IMG/VR virus record: IMGVR_UViG_3300025674_000298 | Span: 1-27,215 of that record | DNA from: a virus | Length of the DNA: 27,215 nt | Strand: one strand, 5' to 3' | Part shown: positions 24,553-27,215 of the stretch, piece by piece | Layout of the letters: every line of letters begins with the position of its first letter | Position numbering within the stretch: position 1 is the first letter of the stretch | The notes under the pieces: model-generated | What the model saw: only the letters and a program-made list of their open reading frames with translations | What the model was told of the DNA's origin: nothing | Database searches by the model: none | Program-made: the position numbers and the translations under genes

Positions 24553-25401
24553 ATGACAAAATTAAAACATAGTAAGTATAAAAATACAGGAATTCTGTTT
24601 GAACTATTGGTTAGACAGATTGCAACGGATACTTTAAACAATAGAGATTCGAAAGCAACCAACATAATCAAAGAATTCTTTGGAAAAAAGACAGAATTGG
24701 CAAAAGAACTAAGATTATATCAATCTATGATAAAAGAATCGTTCAATTCAGAGTATAAAGCAAGTGAATTTGTTAATATTATACTTAAAGAGCGTTCAAA
24801 ATTAAGTGAATCTACCTTAAACAGACAAAAATACAACTTAATCAAAGAAATTAAGAAAAATTTTGTGTTAGAAGACTTCTTTAATTACAGAGTAACCAAC
24901 TATAAAGAGAACGCATCGGTGTATAAGTTGTTTGAACACAAAAATTCAGATAATCCAAAGGAATATGTAGAGTGTAAATCAACTTTAATGGAACATTTGA
25001 CAGGAAAATCACAAAATTCCGATAAAATTGTATCTACTATCAATGAAGAATACACAAAACAACCAAAAGAAGTTAGATTATTAGCATGGAAGATGTTAAT
25101 AGAGAACTTTAACAACAAATACACCAATTTATCTGATAAGCAACAAAATATTCTTAAAGAATACATCAATTCGGTTGATAACTCTGAAAAATTAAAGAAT
25201 TTTGTGGTTAGAGAGTGTAATTTACTCACTAAAAACATAAAATCAGTAAAAATCACCGATAAAGTAACTGAAATCAAAGTAAATGAGGTTGTTAAACTTA
25301 TTTCTAAGTTAAAATCATCAAAAGTGATAACAGAATCACAAATTCTTTCACTTTTACGTTATAACGAACTATATTCTGAATTAAAGAAGGCATTTAAATG
25401 A
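24553..25401 (+). CDS. Helical protein between portal and prohead protease (head/core candidate)
   Basis: 282 residues, almost wholly alpha-helical and rich in Lys, Glu, Asn and Leu; three Cys, no membrane segment. It begins MTKLKHSKYKNTGILFELLVRQIATDTL, a block I remember from T4-like marine phages at the same place. T4 has the small prohead core genes 67 and 68 between 20 and 21; this gene and the next occupy that place but are not recognisably similar to them. A core or scaffold role is therefore positional inference. A good Shine-Dalgarno (AAGGAAG) lies about 5 bases before the start, and the stop overlaps the next start by 4 bases. Confidence 0.75.
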   Translation: MTKLKHSKYKNTGILFELLVRQIATDTLNNRDSKATNIIKEFFGKKTELAKELRLYQSMIKESFNSEYKASEFVNIILKERSKLSESTLNRQKYNLIKEIKKNFVLEDFFNYRVTNYKENASVYKLFEHKNSDNPKEYVECKSTLMEHLTGKSQNSDKIVSTINEEYTKQPKEVRLLAWKMLIENFNNKYTNLSDKQQNILKEYINSVDNSEKLKNFVVRECNLLTKNIKSVKITDKVTEIKVNEVVKLISKLKSSKVITESQILSLLRYNELYSELKKAFK

Positions 25402-25886
25402 AAAGTTTCTTAAAAGAGATAGAAGATAAGTTTGAAGAAATAGAAGAAGCTAATGTAACTGCTAATTTAGATGGTGGGGCAGGACCTCCCCGTACTCCAA
25501 ATGCATTTTCTAAATCAAAAGATGAAGAAGATTTAGATGATGACCATATTGAAGTATTGGGTTACAAAAAATCTAAAAAAACCAACAAACACTTCAGAGC
25601 AATGGAATCTTTAGAGCGTAAGTTGGAAGAAAAGATAAATGAGATATCATACAAAGAATATAAGAAAGATGATAGTAGAAAAGATTACCAAAAGGTAAAT
25701 GATTCTATAAAGAAAATCAATCGTATGATGTATGAGATGGAAAGAATCGTAAATCAAAACGCTAAGTTAAAAAACGAAGCAGGAGTTCATACAGGACAAT
25801 ATTGGAAATCTACACAAAAAAGATTTGGAAAAATTTCTGAAAGAATGTTGAAAGTCGCTCAAAGGTTAAAAGAGTTGAGTGTATGA
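25398..25886 (+). CDS. Head/core-associated protein with EEANVTANLDGG motif
   Basis: 162 residues. A helical acidic leader ending IEE17/ANV is followed by TANLDGGAGPPRTPNAF, then a charged region and a long helix to the C-terminus (ERKLEEKINEI ... ISERMLKVAQRLKEL). The ANVTANLDGG.GPP.TP block is known to me from marine T4-like phages at this position. I-E-E/A fits a prohead-protease site, so the mature form may begin at Ala18. Position 20-x-this-21 suggests a prohead core protein in place of T4 gp67/gp68. It overlaps both neighbours by 4 bases (ATGA). Confidence 0.75.
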   Translation: MKSFLKEIEDKFEEIEEANVTANLDGGAGPPRTPNAFSKSKDEEDLDDDHIEVLGYKKSKKTNKHFRAMESLERKLEEKINEISYKEYKKDDSRKDYQKVNDSIKKINRMMYEMERIVNQNAKLKNEAGVHTGQYWKSTQKRFGKISERMLKVAQRLKELSV

Positions 25887-26020
25887 GTTCTAAAAAGAAA
25901 CATATCATTAAGGAAGAACTTACTAATAAGGATTTGGAAGATATCAGATTACTTATTAGATATGAAGTTGCACAGATTATGTTCGATTTATATAGAAAAC
26001 GTAAAGTGTGGGATAAATAA
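25883..26020 (+). CDS. 45-residue protein between core gene and prohead protease
   Basis: ATG at 25883 overlaps the previous stop (ATGA) and its TAA at 26018-26020 shares a base with the protease ATG (TAATG). The 45-residue product starts MSSKKKHIIKEELTNKDLED, is basic and helical, and ends RKRKVWDK. It fills exactly the gap between two genes with coupling overlaps on both sides, which argues that it is translated. No family recognised. Confidence 0.65.
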   Translation: MSSKKKHIIKEELTNKDLEDIRLLIRYEVAQIMFDLYRKRKVWDK

Positions 26021-26637
26021 TGAGTAGATTATTAATAGATACTATACCATTTTCAATGAGTCCATCTCAAATCAATGAATCATTAAAACAAAATAATGGT
26101 AGATTGATTGTTGAGGGGGTACTTCAACGTGCAGAAGCAGAAAATCAAAATGGTAGAATCTATCCAACTGAAATTCTCAGACGAGAAGTAAAAAAATATA
26201 TGGGTAGAGAAGTAAAAGAAAATAGAGCATTTGGTGAATTAGACCATCCAGAATCATCAGTAGTTGAACTGAAAAACACATCACATATTATAAGAGATGT
26301 TTGGTGGGATGGTAAAGATGTTATGGGAAAAGTAGAAATCCTAAAAACACCAGCAGGAAACATTCTTAAAGAATTAATAGAAGCGGGTTGTACAGTTGGT
26401 ATTTCATCAAGAGGTATGGGTTCTGTTAAAGAATCATCAAATGGTAGAACTGTAACGGTGGAAGACGATTTTGATTTGATATGTTGGGACTTCGTTTCGA
26501 ACCCATCAACACATGGGGCATTTATGAAACCTGTAAATGAATCTGTATCATCTAAACCAATTAAATCATATAAAAAAATCAATACATTAGTAAGAGATAT
26601 CATCTGCGAAATCGATGGTGTTTGTTCAATAGGATAA
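26020..26637 (+). CDS. 21: Prohead core protease, T4 gp21-like
   Basis: 205 residues (T4 gp21 is 212). Serine protease of the herpesvirus-like assembly protease fold that cleaves scaffold, capsid and internal proteins during head maturation. Seen: NGRIYPTEILRREVKKY, FGELDHPESS with catalytic His76, and VGISSRGMGSV containing the nucleophile serine (129 or 130), then WDFVSNPS. In T4 the pair is His85 and Ser140. Two peptides within it resemble its own target rule: SQINE20/S near the N-terminus and PVNE174/SVSS after the catalytic domain; the latter could be a maturation cut. Follows the 45-residue gene with a one-base overlap. Confidence 0.95.
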   Translation: MSRLLIDTIPFSMSPSQINESLKQNNGRLIVEGVLQRAEAENQNGRIYPTEILRREVKKYMGREVKENRAFGELDHPESSVVELKNTSHIIRDVWWDGKDVMGKVEILKTPAGNILKELIEAGCTVGISSRGMGSVKESSNGRTVTVEDDFDLICWDFVSNPSTHGAFMKPVNESVSSKPIKSYKKINTLVRDIICEIDGVCSIG

Positions 26638-26641
26638 CATT

Positions 26642-27215
26642 ATGAAAAAACTAAAAGATATTTTAAAAGAATCAAATGTTCAGATTGGAAAAGTTTACTC
26701 TAATCCTTACGCAAAATCATTTGTAAAGGAAGAGGAAGAAGAAAGACCACAAGCTGAAGAATTAACAACTGAACAAAAACATGCATTCTTAGAAGCAGTT
26801 AAACAATTCAAAAAGTATGGCGAAGCTGTTTACAGAAACGCAGGTTTAGGTGAAGTTTACGAATCAATCAAAAATATGGTTGAAATGGCAGGTAAAGTAA
26901 CCATTTCTGAAACTGATGATTGGTTTGATAATGTAACTGTTAGTAGACATATGAAAAGAATGGGTGAATCTTTTAAAGTATTTGAAAAAACACTCAAAGA
27001 AGTATCAACACTACAACAAAGATTAGAAGCATCTTACGATGAGATTGGTGAAGTTCTTGGTAAGTATTACGAAATCAATGAAAAAGAAGAAGTGGAAGAG
27101 GGAAATGAATTCGGAGCAGCAAGAGCAAAAGCAATCGCAAATGGTGATGATTCATTTGAAGTAGATGGTAAGAAATATCCAGTAAAAGATGTGGATAAGG
27201 ATGACAAGGAGAACG
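26642..27215 (+). CDS. Prohead/scaffold-region protein, 3' partial
   Basis: 191 residues visible; the frame is open at the right edge. It begins 4 bases after the protease stop, where T4 has the scaffold gene 22, but I see no specific gp22 signature. The start MKKLKDILKE/S resembles the T4 internal-protein targeting peptide with a possible cut after Glu10. The rest is acidic and helical (EEEEERPQAEE, LKEVSTLQQRLEASYDEIGEVL), with DDWFDNVTVSRHMKRM in the middle and NEFGAARAKAIANGDDSF, then EVDGKKYPV near the visible end. I recall the latter blocks from virion proteins of large marine phages. Scaffold or internal core role is inferred from place and composition. Confidence 0.75.
   Translation, partial: MKKLKDILKESNVQIGKVYSNPYAKSFVKEEEEERPQAEELTTEQKHAFLEAVKQFKKYGEAVYRNAGLGEVYESIKNMVEMAGKVTISETDDWFDNVTVSRHMKRMGESFKVFEKTLKEVSTLQQRLEASYDEIGEVLGKYYEINEKEEVEEGNEFGAARAKAIANGDDSFEVDGKKYPVKDVDKDDKEN

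Noticed and set aside
25986-25992. GATTTATAT-like stretch inside the 45-residue gene as a late promoter
   Set aside because: Lacks the first T of TATTTATA, is inside a gene, and the downstream gene is translationally coupled.
26160-26603. 147-codon minus-strand frame opposite the prohead protease
   Set aside because: The + strand frame is a clear gp21 homologue; the other is a shadow.
1-27215. tRNA genes, CRISPR arrays, insertion sequences, integrase or attachment sites
   Set aside because: None seen; the window is almost fully coding on one strand and the only exact repeats are the in-frame ones reported.

Overview
This window is a piece of a large, AT-rich genome of a T4-like contractile-tailed phage (tailed, head with prohead protease). 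The evidence is the run of T4-type head genes at the right: large terminase (gp17), portal (gp20), prohead protease (gp21) and flanking head/core genes. It also carries a gp47/gp46-type recombination nuclease. All genes lie on the + strand, are tightly packed and often overlap by 1 to 4 bases. No gap exceeds 300 bases, and I saw no tRNA, rRNA, CRISPR array, insertion sequence or attachment site. The host cannot be read directly. One promoter-like element before the primase (TTTG, 20 bases, TATATTTG) fits the Bacteroidetes consensus, so a Bacteroidetes host is a tentative guess. Several genes also have good Shine-Dalgarno sequences.

Layout: (1) 1-1273, the 3' part of a tail or baseplate protein with a LamG/concanavalin-like fold. 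(2) 1287-5860, a nucleic-acid cassette: T7-type Holliday junction endonuclease I, a DnaG/Toprim primase with a degenerate zinc motif, and a single-chain fusion of the Mre11-like (gp47) and Rad50-like (gp46) subunits. (3) 5886-12374, a 2162-residue tail fibre ending in an S74 self-cleaving chaperone. (4) 12390-19857, eight accessory genes: a fused NMN-adenylyltransferase-like plus ligase-like protein, small proteins, a holin-like membrane protein, a very basic protein and two modular proteins. (5) 19898-20970, a coiled-coil/SAP-like protein and a membrane-anchored protein. (6) 20974 to the end, the packaging and head module, without the sheath and tube genes (18, 19) that separate genes 17 and 20 in T4.

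The most interesting signal is in region 4. Two proteins are strings of unrelated-looking modules joined by the peptide ESVNE(A/G/E). It is encoded by nearly identical 16-base DNA repeats and resembles the cleavage rule of T4-type prohead proteases (hydrophobic-X-Glu, then a small residue). Several neighbours begin with short peptides that fit the same rule; in two, the site falls after Glu10, as in the capsid-targeting peptide of T4 internal proteins. I infer a set of head-packaged, protease-processed, module-shuffling cargo proteins, probably including the NMN-adenylyltransferase/ligase fusion. A second genome-wide signal is a recurring TATTTATA element just upstream of six genes or gene groups, a candidate phage-specific late promoter.
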